Origin: Ramazzottius varieornatus | Lineage: Eukaryota; Tardigrada; Eutardigrada; Parachela; Ramazzottiidae | NCBI GenBank assembly: GCA_001949185.1 | Contig: BDGG01000012.1 | Span: forward strand, 502,824-566,823 | Direction: 5' to 3' | DNA length: 64,000 nucleotides | Shown here: piece by piece, positions 37,264 to 47,346 of the stretch | How the letters are laid out: each line of letters starts with the position of its first letter | Position numbering within the stretch: the first letter of the stretch is position 1 | Made by a program: the position numbers and the translations under genes | Notes under the pieces: model-generated | What the model was told of the DNA's origin: nothing | Seen by the model: the letters and a program-made list of their open reading frames with translations, nothing else | Databases searched by the model: none

Positions 37264-37795
37264 CCCAGAGCAGCTGTCCCTGACTTCCGGTCTAACTGCA
37301 AGCTGCCTACAGCTTATTGCCAGAGCGCTTTTGGAGCAAACGTAGCGCCGACGTCGATAAGGAAGATGTTGAGGTCCGGACGATGTGTCCACCACGATAT
37401 ACTGTGTCCAGAATCCACGCTGTAAAGCAGGCCTATGATGAAGAGGATAAAAACTGGAAAGGATTCGGGAATCGGGATGTGGGGATTGAGATTTGAGAAG
37501 GTCGGACAAGCTAATTAACATTTAACACACGAAGAGAATCCACCAATCGACCAATCAACTGTATCCTGACGGAATTCCGTCATCGAACAGGTTCAGTTGA
37601 GCGGCGGTGGCGGCGCCACGAGCTCTGGTCGATTGATTCTTTAACGACTCGATTTCGCAATCATGAAACCGTAACGTCATTACAATAAGACGTCACAGGG
37701 CCATTTGTTCCGGACACTGCGGAGAGGACCGGACTTCTTCTTCGCGGAGGAAAATGTCGGCATTTTGAGTTTTGAATTTGGAAGCGCATGATTTT

Positions 37796-39353
37796 TCTGG
37801 GGTAAGTACGATGTTCTGTGCGCAGACGACAGCGGTAACTGTCGAGGGAGAAGGATCTTACAGAGGAAACTTCCGAGGGAAGGTGAGCATGTCTGACCCG
37901 CTTTTTGTCTCTGCCGATGCCCTTTGGTACCTTAAAGTGCTTCTGAGTCGCCTTTGTCTGCCTTGCGTAAGTTGCGTTTCGCGTTTTCATCCTTCTCTTT
38001 CTTACAGACTTCTAGGACTTAACCCTCACATCTACTGGTTGAGCTTGACGGATGAGGAGGACGAACAGCAGTATCTATGTAGTACCTTTGTTCTGCCTGG
38101 TCGACTTGACCTCAAGCGGCAAGTGGCAGCAAGATGCTCTCCCGGCAAATCAAATGCACGTTGCCGTTGTTGATTTGCGGTAAGTTTGGCCTTCCACTTG
38201 CGATTCTTGCAAACTAGTCGGTCGGCGGTGCTGATGGGTATCGGTTAGCAATCGGAGATGCATGCGGGGATGTGGTAGCCAAGCCGCTAAGCGGTAAAGT
38301 TTCCTGGGCTAATGAGATTAGAAACGTCTGGTAAGCCTGGACTAATTGCTGGACCAGTTGCCTTTGGTGCGATAAGACAAAATGTCCGCTCTCACCAATC
38401 TAACCGATCACTAGCTGATTCGCATCTAACAGTCTGCTTGTTGCAGGGTTATCTTCGCAGCCGGTCCGAACTTCGAGGGCGTCCCGTATCATCGGAACAT
38501 TATCGGAACAAGCCAGCTAGTTCTAAAGTTCTATTTCTCAGTCGTTGCAGGAAATCGGCTTCTACGCAGCTCACTTTTATTCTGCTGTCTTTCTGCTTTT
38601 CAGGTCCATCTCGCAAAACGTCCAGTAGCATAAAGGTGCAGCTCTGGGAATCTTCCTTTCGGCACGAACAGAAAGTTCCTGACGGTATGTCCGGTCGAAC
38701 TTTGCTGATAATGTTGTCGTTGTTAGGTACTAGTTGATTGAAAATCAACTTGCTAGTGGATTATCATTTAAGGATAAAGAGGGTATAGTGTTGGGAATAT
38801 TTCGTACTGTTATCGAAGTTCTGTCAGTGTGTTTCCTCACCTTTGCAGGTTGGGACAGCCTGGACAAACTCAAGAACTGTGGTCCGCGCTCTTCGAAGGG
38901 GTCGAATTAGCCGGCATATTGCGCGCTAGCTGCCCTTTCTGAAGGGGTGCGGAACCAGTTCAGAACCGACTATCCTACTCATCGGTTCTTCCGTGCCGGT
39001 ACTTCGGACGTTGCTCTTATTCGCTGCGGATCTCTAGGAAGTAGTACTCTTTCACTTGAGTCACTTGACATTCTTGGCCTTGGGATGTGAAACCCCCCGC
39101 TGGTCTATTCTGACGTAATTGGTACCGCACTTTTCAGCCGCCTTGAGTGCCGGTTTCGAGGTAAGACTGTTGCGGCATACGGACGGAGAAAGCTTCATTC
39201 TGGTCGCTTCAGATCATCATCGGGCCAGGCATTGTGCAAGTGGACCATGCCCCGGCGGAAGGTGTCGTGATGAACAGTCCGATAAGATGGAATTTCCGTT
39301 TGAGCAAGTCCAGTGCGCGGGAACTGAGGGTGAAAAACCGAAGACAGTCACCT
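37796..39353 (+). CDS. unresolved spliced locus, product not recognised
   Basis: Several exon-like blocks with good splice borders lie on the plus strand, but I could not join them into one verified protein. They are 37829-37881 (TTAVTVEGEGSYRGNFRGK, GCAG before, GTGAGC after); up to about 38179 (DLTSSGKWQQDALPANQMHV then AVVDLR before GTAAG); from about 38448 (VIFAAGPNFEGVPYHRNIIG); 38608-38683 (SSSIKVQLWESSFRHEQKV, GTATGT after); about 38850 (GWDSLDKLKNCG); and 39210-39353 (IIIGPGIVQVDHAPAEGVVM then NSPIRWNFRL, stop). The 38179/38448 junction is in phase. The tone is that of an extracellular beta-sandwich or MAM-like domain, but I do not assign a family. It could be a partly decayed gene. 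Exact limits are uncertain. Confidence 0.35.
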
Positions 39354-40703
39354 TGATCATCCGAACTTCGAACTCCTTTGTTCGGCTGAAAATTCTTCAG
39401 TTGAAGAAATTTGTCTAGACTAAAACTGATATATGGCTCTTACATCACACGGTCGGTATGAGTTCTGAGAATAAATCTTCGTGAAGCACAGGGACAAGCA
39501 AGCACTCCCGTATAATGTGGGTGAACGAATGGATCAGAATGCTAACGCGTTTTTTCGTTGTAGGGATTCCAATATTTCTCCCATTAATAGAGTGCATGAT
39601 GGTGAATGATGGTTAAAACGGGTCCATGTCAACCTTCCACGTGCACCAACCCGAGCTTTGGGGGACTGGGCGTCGTTAACGGGGCAAGCTGATCGATAGG
39701 GGACAACAAGTAGGTTGTACTGACAGTAATGTTGTTTGCGCCTCGAACAGAGAGCTCGAATCTGCTGTGAGCCTGACAGACTCCCGAAACCCAATTATTA
39801 GGAATAGTGTATGGTAGACAGGGCTTAGGTAGTGCCTACAGTAGACAGAGGACCGTGGTGAAGAAGTGGGAGATCGATAATAGGCCGCCGTTTGTGTCAC
39901 GAACAGCCGAATAATAGGCCGCGCTTACTCGCTTTAATCCACGGCAAAGCGAGGCAAAGTTTGCTCAACAAGGGAGCAGAGTCGTCCAGCGTGTTTTGCT
40001 GTCACGTCGTGGCATCTCACTCGCTCTTCACACAGTCCTTCGGCTTGACGTTATTGTGATCACTCCTTGTTTAGGATCAAAGTTTGGCAAAGGGGAACGA
40101 GTCCTTTTGCTTCTGTTTCGAATCACTTAGGCATCTTGAGAAGCTGCTCACTCGATTTTCCCCTTCCTCTCGACCGTCACAGTCGCAGATGAAGCTTTTC
40201 TGGTCTCTGATTTTTGATCTCGTGCAGTATCGATCACAAGACAACGGAGATCATACAGAATCGAACAATTTTTCCTAATTGGCGGGGGCAGTTATCGCCC
40301 GACGTCGCCGATGATCTTTGGGTCCCCTCAACCGGATGTGATCCGGTAACCACCTAGACTGAGCTATTAAGACCCTATTCCTATACCAATTTCGCAGAAA
40401 ACTGTCCTTGAAATAACGGTAAGGACCCACCTTGAAACTTTCGTCTGAGTTTTATGTAGGTTTTCTTTGCTTAGTTTCGGAAGGTTTCAAGCAAAGCCAG
40501 GTCGGCGCTTGGGTTCTTCAGCTGGAGGTGTTGATTAAGAGATGAACTCGAGCAGCCGAGCTTCCCCCTGAGGGAAAACGGGGAGTCTATGATAATCCAT
40601 GTGGAGGAAAGGTTATTTGATTAAGGACATGGTTATTTGACGTCTGGCTGTTGCAGGGGTGGCCGATAAAGAGCAGTCAAGTGATGCTGTGCAACCGGAG
40701 GGC
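39354..40703. other. intergenic / 5' region of the PKI gene
   Basis: 1.35 kb without a supported exon apart from the non-initiating part of the PKI exon (40657-40703). It contains the tRNA-like sequence at 40320-40375. A short 5' exon of the PKI gene may be here but was not found. Confidence 0.35.
40320..40375 (-). repeat. tRNA-like sequence lacking a T arm
   Basis: On the minus strand GGGTC... is followed by TAGCTCAGTCTAGGTGG (a near-perfect box A / D arm) and by a 5-bp stem ACCGG/CCGGT closing a 7-nt loop ATCACAT, which would put CAC (valine) at the anticodon with T33 in place. It then runs through GGTTGAGGG to GACCC, which can pair with the 5' GGGTC. No TTCRA loop is present. It is a decayed tRNA, the head of a SINE, or chance assembly around a SINE box A. 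Confidence 0.35.
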
Positions 40704-41884
40704 ATGAGCGTGGATACAGCCCAACCCGAGTCCGCCACTTCAGCTGATGATGCTCACGAAGCCTTCCTTGCCAACTCCAAACGTGCCGGAAGAAGGAATG
40801 CCATACCGGTAGGCAGATCATGGCCATAAAATACGCCCCTACTACCCGGGAAGCGGCATGAGCTTCTTGTTTATGAGACGGTGTTATGCAGCATCTTCTG
40901 TAAGCCGTAATCAAGTTCACCGGCTACTCGTTGTAATTCCCATTTGCGGAATATAAATCGCCTGTTGCTGCATCCGAGTAACTTATATTAATATAGTTCA
41001 TTAGACAGTTAAGTGGGACGATGACGTTCAACTCATTAAAAATTCAAAAGTAGTTCACTGAGGCGCTCCTCCGTGAATGATCATAAAGGCATATCACACC
41101 TGCGAGATTTCCTCGTGTCGCATGTCCTTGTGAACGAAAACGTCGACACTATTTTTCGTTGTTTAACATTTGCTGATTGACATGATAGAACGTTTTCTCT
41201 CGTAGGACCCGGAAATCGATTCGGCCACCATTGCACAGATCTCAGAAGATGTTCTTCCGGAACTTGCCAAGCAGCTTTCCCTTTCAGGTACGGCATCTTT
41301 CAAGCCTTTCTGTGTTCCTTTATGGAGTACTTCGTGGGACTCAGCTGAAGGAACGGGTAGTTCCTCGTCGGAATTTTCGATGAACTCAAGTGTATTCGAT
41401 GTCAGATTTCACCTAATTTCAAACAAGTTCGACCTCACGAGTTACTGAGTCGTGGAGAACGAGGAAGGACGCAGCTCAGTTTCGTGAAGGATAGTGTCAT
41501 GGTGTCAGCTGTCTCCGGGATATTAAGAGCTCTGTGGGGCCACTACGATTTATCGCTTCCGCCGGCTCGGAAGCCAAGAAAGGGGAAGAGGCCGGGCCGG
41601 CTGATCATGTTAGTTATTAAGGCACTCCTGTGACACATGCGCGTTCTCCGGCCGTATTTTACGTCTCCCAGAAGGAAGTGTACACGCCAGTCACGCAGCC
41701 ATTTGCCATCACGTCCCTCATCAGGCAGCCAGTCGTGACAGCTCGAAGACCCAATCTCTCTTGTCAAAACCAACAAAAACGGCATTTATTGTATCGCCTT
41801 TCTCTTCTCATAGATAAGCAAATGGACCAGGACACTACCAAAGAACCACAACCATCTACATCGAAAGAAGGGGCGAACGGATGA
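40704..41884 (+). CDS. cAMP-dependent protein kinase inhibitor (PKI) homologue
   Basis: Exons 40704-40808, 41206-41287, 41814-41884; 258 nt, 85 aa from the ATG at 40704 (vertebrate PKIs 70-78 aa). The exon opens at 40657 after TTGCAG and is open upstream, so an earlier start in an unseen exon is possible. The diagnostic sequence is AFLANSKRAGRRNAIPDPEI: the PKI pseudosubstrate R-x-G-R-R-N-A-I with Ala in the phospho-acceptor position and Phe upstream, which in known PKIs blocks the PKA catalytic subunit. Next, LPELAKQLSLS has the hydrophobic spacing (LxxLAxxLxL) expected of a PKI nuclear export signal. An acidic/polar tail ends EPQPSTSKEGANG. The family call rests on these two motifs and on size. 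Confidence 0.85.
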
Positions 41885-42425
41885 GCTGATAGCGCCCTTT
41901 TGGCACCGCACTTCCGGTCATTGAAAGACTCGGTGATGCATGAACCAAGAAGCAAGTTAGCATCCAGCTGGGAACTGGGAAGTGTGTTACTGTGTGTAGA
42001 GTAATATCTTTCCTTGTGCAAACGTAAGTTAAGATAGCATTCCATCTTCTTCTTCCATTTCTTATTTATAAGACCATTACTCAGTATGGACAAGATAAAT
42101 GAGCAGCATCACACTTGGCCGGGATTGCCAGAGAACCGTTTGAGTTACGCTCCAGTCTCCACATGGTTTCTCTATAAAGCCTGTTCAAAAGATCGCTGGT
42201 CATCAAAACTTTGAGGACCGTCCACAGAGTCAAGATCCCAGCGCGCGCTTTGAAGGCGTATTCAAACCTTGATTTCTTTCGATGGGGGAGAAGAGATCAT
42301 CAATGCTGAAAAGGATCGTTCCCTACAGCTTGCAATTCCGGAAAGGATTCCGACAATTTTCGTAGGTCCAAATGCTTGGGACGTCATTGCGCTACTGTAT
42401 GGCATGACATACAAGTGAACCACAG

Positions 42426-42555
42426 AATAAGCTTTCAAAAATGGGTGTCAGTGGAACCAGCTGGACACAGCGGATTAAACTTGCTCATTGGCTTAACGCT
42501 GATTTTGATTCCTCGTCCATGTTTGAGACGCTCCGCCCATTTTTGAAAGCTTATT
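42426..42555. mobile_element. 130-bp MITE with perfect 20-bp terminal inverted repeats
   Basis: AATAAGCTTTCAAAAATGGG at 42426-42445 is the exact reverse complement of CCCATTTTTGAAAGCTTATT at 42536-42555. The 90-bp interior has no ORF. No clear target-site duplication. Confidence 0.75.
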
Positions 42556-42611
42556 TTATCGTGCACTGTACAGATAACATGGTGTCATGGTTCTGGTGAA
42601 TCAACGATGAT

Positions 42612-42772
42612 GTGATACGGTAACTCACATAATCATACTAGGACGAGACTACCGAGATCAAGCATGGAATGACTTGCCAAACAAGGCCGTAGAAGGCAGG
42701 ATTTGAGTTGTTTGGCGGGCTGATACGACTCACTCTCCCGGTAGTCTTGTCGTAGTATGGTGAGTCACATAT
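42612..42772. repeat. foldback element upstream of EIF3J
   Basis: Left arm ACTCACATAATCATACTAGG... with GAGACTACCGAGA pairs with the right arm ...CCCGGTAGTCTTGTCGTAGTATGGTGAGTC, with inner partners TTGCCAAACA/TGTTTGGCGG. About 160 bp in all, able to fold into one imperfect hairpin. Confidence 0.65.
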
Positions 42773-42985
42773 CGGCCTAGGTCGTTACGTCATTACTATC
42801 GTAGACGTCGCAGTTGTGCAATCACATCTTCCGTTCGTGTAACTTTGTGATATACCCTAATACCTCAGAAAAATCAGAACAGATGACACGATGACATCTT
42901 TAGCTTCTTTACGGAAGATTTGACAAGCGAAGGAATCTGGTTTATCGTGATACCTCTCCCCTGTGATGCAGAGTGTAGCTCAAAG

Positions 42986-44320
42986 ATGGCGAATACGGCT
43001 CAAGTTCACGTGGAATTCGGTAAGTGCCTCGCTTAGTTACTTTGGTGTTTGCGTAGTTACTTACTTTATGGGGATAATCCAGATTTATCGAGATGAACTA
43101 CGTCTTGTTGGTTCCGCAGGAGATGCGGACTCCTTGGACATTGCCAGTCGACTTAAAGTAGCAAATGACGATGAGGACGTGAAGGATAACTGGGATGACG
43201 AGAGCGAGGACGAAGACGAGAAGGCCAAAGTAGCTGAAGCTGCGCCTGCAGATAAGACTACTCAACCTGCAAAAGGTAACTTCGAATAGTTCCCGAAACT
43301 GTACTGTACGTAGGTTTTCCTGTGGATGGTTGTCGCGGCCCTGAACAAGCCTAGCCTGGCGTGTCGTCCTGGTCGCAGACGGAAATATCCGCCTCGTCTT
43401 CCGTGCTATATGTATTCGCGTTTATGGAATGAACTCTTTATCGTTTTAGCCAAGAAGAAGTCAGCTAAGGAGATGGCGGCTGAGAAGGAAGCGCAGAAAA
43501 AGCAGGAACAAGAGGCATTAAGACGGCAAGCGGAAGCTGCAGCGAATATGACACCGGAAGAAGCAGCCGCGGAAAAGAGGAGGATACAGAAAGAACAGGA
43601 GGATGCTGATTTCGCTCTGGGTGCTGATACTTTCCGTGAGATATCACTTATCAGTTTTCAAATTCGAAGCAATATGTTTAGCTGTATTTTAACGCCATCG
43701 CTTGTCCTTCTTTAGTGGACCCGGAAGACGTGACAGCCGGGGCTGGCAAAGGCGTAATAGACTCGTTTGAGCCGTATTCTCTGGAAACATTCAACAAGTT
43801 CCGAACTCTTCTCACCGAAAAGATCGCAAAGTATCACGTGAGTCACATTACCAAGCTTGCCTTCGTCTCGCGTTTAGTAAACCGCTGTAATTACCTGTAA
43901 TTACCTGTATTTACTTTCAGAAATCGGAATTTTACGGGACTTTCCTTAACTCATTCTTTCAGGATTTATCTCTCTATCGTAAGTCAGTGTAAGTTCGGAA
44001 GAGGATCGTTTCTTCAGCGAGTTATCTGTGGCTCTTGCAGTTCCGGCCGAAGACGTAAGGAGGATTGGAGCTACGCTAACCACGTTGGCCGCAGAGAAAG
44101 CCAAAATAGAGAAGGAAAAGGTTCGTTGAGTAAACAGACCGAGCCTTTCGAATTCCTCGTATGCCCCGATGAATGCCAATTATAGTTCTCGTGGTATATG
44201 CTTCAGGCCGGTAAAGGAAAGTCGAAAACAGTGAAGAAGCCGGGTATCGGGGCCAAGAAGCTGGACGACTCGAAAGCCAACATGGAGGCAGATTACGATC
44301 CAATGGACGACATGTTTTAG
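42986..44320 (+). CDS. EIF3J: translation initiation factor eIF3 subunit J
   Basis: Exons 42986-43019, 43120-43275, 43450-43635, 43716-43837, 43921-43978, 44041-44120, 44207-44320; 750 nt, 249 aa (human 258). The loosely bound eIF3 subunit contacts the ribosomal decoding centre. Visible are an acidic N-terminal part with DDEDVKDNWDDESEDEDEK (the family's VKDxWDD motif), a long basic coiled coil (AKEMAAEKEAQKKQEQEALR ... KRRIQKEQEDADFALGADTF), the compact helical domain (DSFEPYSLETFNKFRTLLTE, KSEFYGTFLNSFFQDL, LPAEDVRRIGATLTTLAAEK) and a C-terminus ending in acidic DPMDDMF. The 34-nt first exon is fixed by phase. Confidence 0.95.
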
Positions 44321-44942
44321 CGTGATGGCTGAGAAGGAATTCTATCGGTATGGACTGCGGCTGGTCAGCAGGGCCTCAAAAGATGTTTACGGTGGCCTTC
44401 TTCGTTCACGACAAGCTGGCGTAGGACTTTCAAGCATATTTCTTCTAATATATTTGAATGGCGGTTTTCTTCCTGCCTTGTGACTTACCCGACAGAGAGC
44501 AGATTCGCGAGCGTAGCTTGACGGGAATGGTGAGAGTTTCTACCGAATGTCTTTTTTATTTTCGGTGTATTTCTCTACTAGCATACTGCCTTTATTAAAT
44601 ATCCATATAGTGCGTTCAAGTAATTGCTTCATCTTTGGGAACATCAAGTTAATATCACTACAGACACGCCTGCATGCTGTCAGCATCCGCCGAAGGATCC
44701 CAGAATCAACTGGACAGTCTGTCGATGTAATATGTATCACGCTTAATAATTAGGTGTGACATGTCAAGCTAGACGTAGTTGACGTAGACGTAGTTGACGT
44801 CGCACGCTGACACAAGCGAGCTATAGACTGGTTCTTCTTCCATCCAAAAGAATCCAGAGCTCCAAAAGACTGTAGCAGCTTCCGACTCCCGAGTTCCATC
44901 CTGTCACTGGGACACCGACCCGTGGTTCGTTGAAGCTGCAAG
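44321..44942. promoter_or_regulatory. intergenic EIF3J / TRAPPC4 with CRE-like direct repeat
   Basis: 622 bp between tandem genes. At 44770-44801 the unit AGACGTAGTTGACGT is repeated directly, giving four GACGT cores (TGACGT is a CREB/ATF half-site) about 145-170 bp upstream of the TRAPPC4 start. No exon seen. Confidence 0.4.
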
Positions 44943-45611
44943 ATGGTGTTCTATTCCCTGTACATCATCAACAAGGCAGGGAGCCTAATCTACCACTACG
45001 ACCACAACCTGCAACGGAACGAGGTGGAAAAGACGTACAGCTATCCCCTGGAGTTTGTCCTGGACATCGTTGATGATCGTGTTGTTGTGCGGTTCGGTGA
45101 GATCGACGGAATTCGTGTAGGCTATGCCGTCTTGGCCGTCAACGGGATCGCTGTGACCGGTCGGACATTCGCCAAGGAGGGCGAGAAGACGGACATCGAC
45201 GTGATGGACTTTCTCGGCAAGAGCCAAAACTACCCTGTTCAACTCAAGTTCGGTCGACCTCCCCTACGCACGAACGAACGCATCATGTTAGCCAGTACAT
45301 TCCACTCCCTGTATGCCATCAGTGCACAGATATCTCCCGAGCATGGCTCGTCAGGAATAAAAACGCTGGACACGGATGTGTTTCGGCTGCATTGCTTCCA
45401 GACCATCACAGGGACGAAATTCATCGTCCTGACTGATCTCAGACAAGATGGCATGGATGCTTTGCTGAGGAAACTGTACCAGATTTATGCTGATTACGCT
45501 CTGAAGAACCCTTTTTACTTGTTAGAAATGCCTGTAAGGCTAGATCTCTTCGACCAGAATGTCCAGGCTGCAATTGAGCAAGTGGACAAAACGGGCGTCA
45601 GTGTTATTTAG
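44943..45611 (+). CDS. TRAPPC4: TRAPP complex subunit 4 (synbindin), intronless
   Basis: One uninterrupted reading frame of 669 nt, 222 aa, the family length (human 219). Part of the TRAPP Rab-GEF that activates Rab1 in ER-Golgi traffic. Longin-type start MVFYSLYIINKAGSLIYHYD, then the inserted PDZ-like segment (DGIRVGYAVLAVNGIAVTGR), NYPVQLKFGRPPLRTNERIM, the very conserved LASTFHSLYAISAQISPEHG and FRLHCFQTITGTKFIVLTDL, and ALKNPFYLLEMPVRLDLFDQ. All other complete genes here are split, so the lack of introns is notable; no poly(A) tail or flanking repeat shows retrocopy origin. Confidence 0.97.
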   Translation: MVFYSLYIINKAGSLIYHYDHNLQRNEVEKTYSYPLEFVLDIVDDRVVVRFGEIDGIRVGYAVLAVNGIAVTGRTFAKEGEKTDIDVMDFLGKSQNYPVQLKFGRPPLRTNERIMLASTFHSLYAISAQISPEHGSSGIKTLDTDVFRLHCFQTITGTKFIVLTDLRQDGMDALLRKLYQIYADYALKNPFYLLEMPVRLDLFDQNVQAAIEQVDKTGVSVI

Positions 45612-45934
45612 TTCGCTTGCTCATTCTCATTTTATCGCTTTACTCCATCGTAAAATACAGAAGAGAAGTTATTGCAACCGAAGAAATCTCGAATAAAACT
45701 CGTGAGTCACACTCATGATTATGAACTGGACCATGATTACACGGTGGACAACTTGTAAAAGAGTTTCCGTGAGGAGCTAGAGGAAGGAAGCGAAATCAGG
45801 CCACAACGTACAACCAGATGCGGGTAAATTAAAATCAGGAACAAAACACAGTCAGTGAAGTTCCGAAGATTTAATAGTTTCACTATGCAGCATTCCCAGC
45901 AAAATGAGATGAGAATGATGAGAGAGTGGCTTTT
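45612..45934. other. convergent intergenic TRAPPC4 / NOSIP
   Basis: 323 bp of shared 3' flank. AATAAAA at 45694-45700 may serve as polyadenylation signal for TRAPPC4. Nothing else seen. Confidence 0.35.
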
Positions 45935-46980
45935 CTATCCGACGGCCATGGAAGGTTTGCTGATTTTGCTTTCCAGCTTGGCTCCACTGCCCGCGTACCC
46001 ACTTCCGCCTCGCTGCAGCGGAATGATGTCCTTCTCCGTCATCTTCTTCCCGTTCGTCGGGTCCACCATGTCTTTCCTGATCAAGTTGTCCACACATTCC
46101 ATGGTCACGATATTTCCGCTTGTCCTCAAGGCAGCACAAGGAGTGAAGTTGGTCAGCACGTCCCTGGTCACCGCGCACATCCAGCGTTCAGACTTGGAAG
46201 CCAGTGGAGCTTTGTCGTCGCTGATCATCGGCGTGAACTCGACAGGCACGAAATCGGACGCCTTGATGGGTTTCCCACTGACTGGACATCGTACCACAGC
46301 GTCGGGTTTCTCTTTGGCAGTCCCGAGTGCATCGGAGTTCCGCGCAGCCATTCCCCAAAAGTTGTTTGGCTTAGGCTGCGTCGACTTTGCTTCGGTATCT
46401 AAAAACCAAAGATGTGATATTACGCCCTAGCCTCTATCCTTCGCGGAACTCCTTCCCAAATGAATTAAGCATAATCGTTACCTCCAGTGGCGCACGTTTT
46501 CATTCCAACTGGCTGAAAGCGTGCGCCTCTGGGGAAAAAGCTCATGTTTAAGGCATTTGCCGATATCCTGTAACATGACATATACTGTGCATCTTTCTTC
46601 TTACCGACTGTTGTAACTTTCGTGGAAGTCTTCTGGAATCTCTCTACTTGTGCCTGACGCTCGGCATCCTTCAACTCCTTCTCTTCGTTTTCAGTCTTCG
46701 TTCTCCACTTCTCGTAGGCTTTCAACTGCCTGGCAATGTCTAGCTTCTTACGAACGATGTACTCCAGGATGGCTTCTTTGTCGAAGAGGTATCCATCCGG
46801 AGTGACGACGGGATTTCTGCAGGGTTGAAGCGTGAGGGAACAGCAGTCGAAATCTTTAAGTGAGTCCTTGCCAAGCCTGTTGGAGATCAGTCCCCATCCA
46901 GAGTATTTGTTGTCCTTCTGTACTTCGGAATGACTGTAGACTGGATTCGCGGTGGCATTCTTCCCGTGCCTCTTCCCCAT
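45935..46980 (-). CDS. NOSIP: NOSIP-type E3 ubiquitin ligase (split U-box)
   Basis: Exons 46980-46605 and 46398-45935; 840 nt, 279 aa (human 301). In mammals it binds nitric oxide synthase and ubiquitinates PP2A; it is also spliceosome-associated. The first U-box half is MGKRHGKNATANPVYSHSEV then DFDCCSLTLQPCRNPVVTPD and GYLFDKEAILEYI. A charged coiled linker follows, then the C-terminal half: VRCPVSGKPIKASDFVPVEF, CAVTRDVLTNFTPCAALRTS, IRKDMVDPTNGKKMTEKDII and LQRGGSGYAGSG. The intron (46604-46399) carries a GTGGCGCAC palindrome (46484-46530). The head lies 367 bp from the tail of TMF1 on the same strand. Confidence 0.96.
46484..46530. repeat. GTGGCGCAC palindrome in NOSIP intron
   Basis: CAGTGGCGCACGTTTTCATTCC...GCTGAAAGCGTGCGCCTCTG. 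Confidence 0.75.
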
Positions 46981-47346
46981 CCTTAGGATTACTACTCGCT
47001 ACCTAGATCTACAAAGGAAACCCAGTTCAAGTTCACACGTACCTGAGGACTGAGAAGTGAGAGGTCGGAGCTAAAAGGAAAAGGTAGCAATCCGCTTGTG
47101 ACATGAAGGATATGACATAACATTACCATACTACTGTATGACATTCTAAACACTCTTGGCCAGTTCAATTCCGGACAACTTCCGGCAGAGGTGCTTAGTA
47201 CTGGCTCACTCTCCTTCACTGTAGTTTGAACTTTGAAGCAACCGGATCGAGTAATAGTTAACACTTGCAAAAACTACGACAAAATAAGTTAAAATATATC
47301 ACAGGTGAATCGATAAAAAGCATCGTTGTGAACGTGCATGGTTAGA
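46981..47346. other. intergenic NOSIP promoter / TMF1 3' end
   Basis: 366 bp. An ACTTCCGG motif at 47178-47185 lies about 200 bp upstream of the NOSIP start. No exon seen. Confidence 0.4.

Larger units (their letters stand above)
41885..42985. other. intergenic with two palindromic elements, EIF3J promoter side
   Basis: 1.1 kb with no coding exon. An ACTTCCGGT motif at 41910-41918 lies just past the PKI stop. It contains the elements at 42426-42555 and about 42612-42772. Confidence 0.4.

Noticed and set aside
45855-46430. Two overlapping plus-strand ORFs of 158-191 aa
   Set aside because: Both are antisense to the second NOSIP exon.
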